This document shows positions 12,571-13,199 of a stretch of DNA of 13,199 nucleotides, piece by piece. The DNA comes from Methanothermococcus okinawensis. GTDB lineage: Archaea; AGJL01; Methanococci; Methanococcales; Methanococcaceae. The stretch lies in NCBI GenBank assembly GCA_015661555.1, contig DQVW01000103.1, positions 1-13,199 on the forward strand. The letters are read 5' to 3'. The notes beneath the pieces were generated by a model, which saw only the letters and a list, made by a program, of their open reading frames with translations, did no database searches and was not told the origin of the DNA. Both the position numbers and the translations under genes were made by a program. Within the stretch, counting starts at the first letter, position 1. Each line of letters starts with the position of its first letter.

Positions 12571-13199
12571 ATAATAGGGATAATAGGAGGTACTGGTGTG
12601 GCCCCAGTGCTAAAAAGAGGTAAGGAGGTGGTGATAAATACCAGGTATGGGAAGGCCAGGGTACTCATTGACAGGGAGGATGACGTAGTGCTTCTCTTTA
12701 GACATGGTTTAAATCACAGTATCCCACCTCATAGGATAAACTACAGGGCAAATATATATGCACTTAAGATGATAGGGGTGGAGAGGATACTGGCTATAAA
12801 CTCCGTTGGCTCCTTAAAGGAACATATTAAACCTGGAACCTTCTTTCTGCCCCAGGACTTCATGGAGTTTACTAAAAGTAGGGTGTCCACATACTACGAC
12901 GGTGAGGATGGCAAGGTGGTACACATAGATCTCTCTGAACCCTACTGTCCAGAGGTTTTAGGCATCCTGAGAGAGATACTTGATAGGAGAGGTTATTCCT
13001 ACAGTGAGGGGGTGTACATCTGTACAGAGGGACCAAGGTTTGAGACTAAGGCCGAAATAAGGTTCTATAAAACCTTGGGAGATGTAGTGGGTATGACAGG
13101 TTACCCCGAGGTAGTACTTGCAAAGGAGTTGGGACTATGTTACGTCTCACTTTGTACAGTGACTAACTACGCTGCAGGAATATCCAAGGATAGATTAAC
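12571..13199 (+). CDS. methylthioinosine / purine nucleoside phosphorylase, 3' truncated, ATA start
   Basis: An uninterrupted frame runs to the window edge and encodes the MTAP/PNP phosphorylase family, which cleaves (methylthio)nucleosides with phosphate. Visible are the phosphate loop GIIGGTG (residues 3-9), FRHGLNHSIPPHRINYRAN, NSVGSL, the substrate segment TEGPRFETKAEIR and MTGYPEVVLAKELGLCYVSL. The base-recognising position reads VTNY, not VTDY. Asn there goes with 6-oxopurines (inosine type) and Asp with adenosine, so a methylthioinosine phosphorylase is likely, as I recall for the M. jannaschii homologue. No ATG, GTG or TTG precedes the phosphate loop in frame. GGAGGTGG (12559-12566) lies 4-5 bases before ATA at 12571, exactly where the family's initial Met-Ile-Gly would start. 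The C-terminal part is missing only because the window ends. Confidence 0.9.
   Translation, partial: MIGIIGGTGVAPVLKRGKEVVINTRYGKARVLIDREDDVVLLFRHGLNHSIPPHRINYRANIYALKMIGVERILAINSVGSLKEHIKPGTFFLPQDFMEFTKSRVSTYYDGEDGKVVHIDLSEPYCPEVLGILREILDRRGYSYSEGVYICTEGPRFETKAEIRFYKTLGDVVGMTGYPEVVLAKELGLCYVSLCTVTNYAAGISKDRL

Noticed and set aside
12598..12600. GTG as start of the phosphorylase, with GGAGGT upstream
   Set aside because: It would remove the GIIGGTG phosphate-binding loop. The GGAGGT is explained by the Gly-Gly codons of that loop.
1..13199. CRISPR array, insertion sequence, prophage or integrated element
   Set aside because: No regularly spaced repeats, transposase, integrase or terminal inverted repeats were seen. 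The gene content and codon use look like ordinary chromosome throughout.

Overview
The window looks like chromosomal DNA of a thermophilic methanogenic archaeon of the order Methanococcales, close to Methanocaldococcus or Methanotorris. The grounds are: a group II chaperonin (thermosome), the wybutosine enzyme Taw2, a Tfx-family regulator, a purine-nucleoside phosphorylase of the methylthioinosine type, archaeal TATA boxes, T-tract terminators, and Shine-Dalgarno sites matching AGGAGGTGAT. I saw no insertion sequence, CRISPR array, rRNA gene or replication origin. The genus is inferred.

Layout. (1) Positions 1-1171, minus strand: the first codons of an RNA ligase partner (UPF0278-type PIN protein, TTG start, cut by the window edge) follow a HIGH-motif nucleotidyltransferase related to TmcAL. 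(2) 1251-1327, plus: tRNA-Val(UAC) with encoded CCA. (3) 1388-4389, minus: a 146-residue protein of unknown function, the thermosome subunit, and Taw2. (4) 4458-5087, plus: phosphoserine phosphatase SerB, divergent from taw2. (5) 5179-9175, plus: a compact four-gene operon for a class III (BtuCDF/FecBCD-type) ABC importer, ordered lipoprotein binding protein, SAM-dependent methyltransferase, permease, ATPase. (6) 9186-11877, minus: a half-size RND/MMPL transporter translationally coupled to a membrane-anchored COG1361-type surface protein. Directly upstream lies the broken remnant of a GbsR/MarR-type regulator. (7) 12130 to the end, plus: a Tfx-family regulator followed by a methylthioinosine/purine-nucleoside phosphorylase whose only sensible start codon is ATA; its 3' end is outside the window.

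How the genes work together. The tRNA gene and its neighbours, together with Taw2, form a translation and RNA-processing group. The thermosome folds proteins and SerB completes serine synthesis. The importer operon is the most distinctive region: a methyltransferase with an altered catalytic site lies between binding protein and permease, and the binding protein has three cysteines in its predicted ligand loop. The RND/COG1361 pair probably exports or positions an envelope component. It seems to have lost its own regulator through a small deletion between short direct repeats. The last gene salvages the methylthio- or deoxynucleoside by-products of SAM chemistry.
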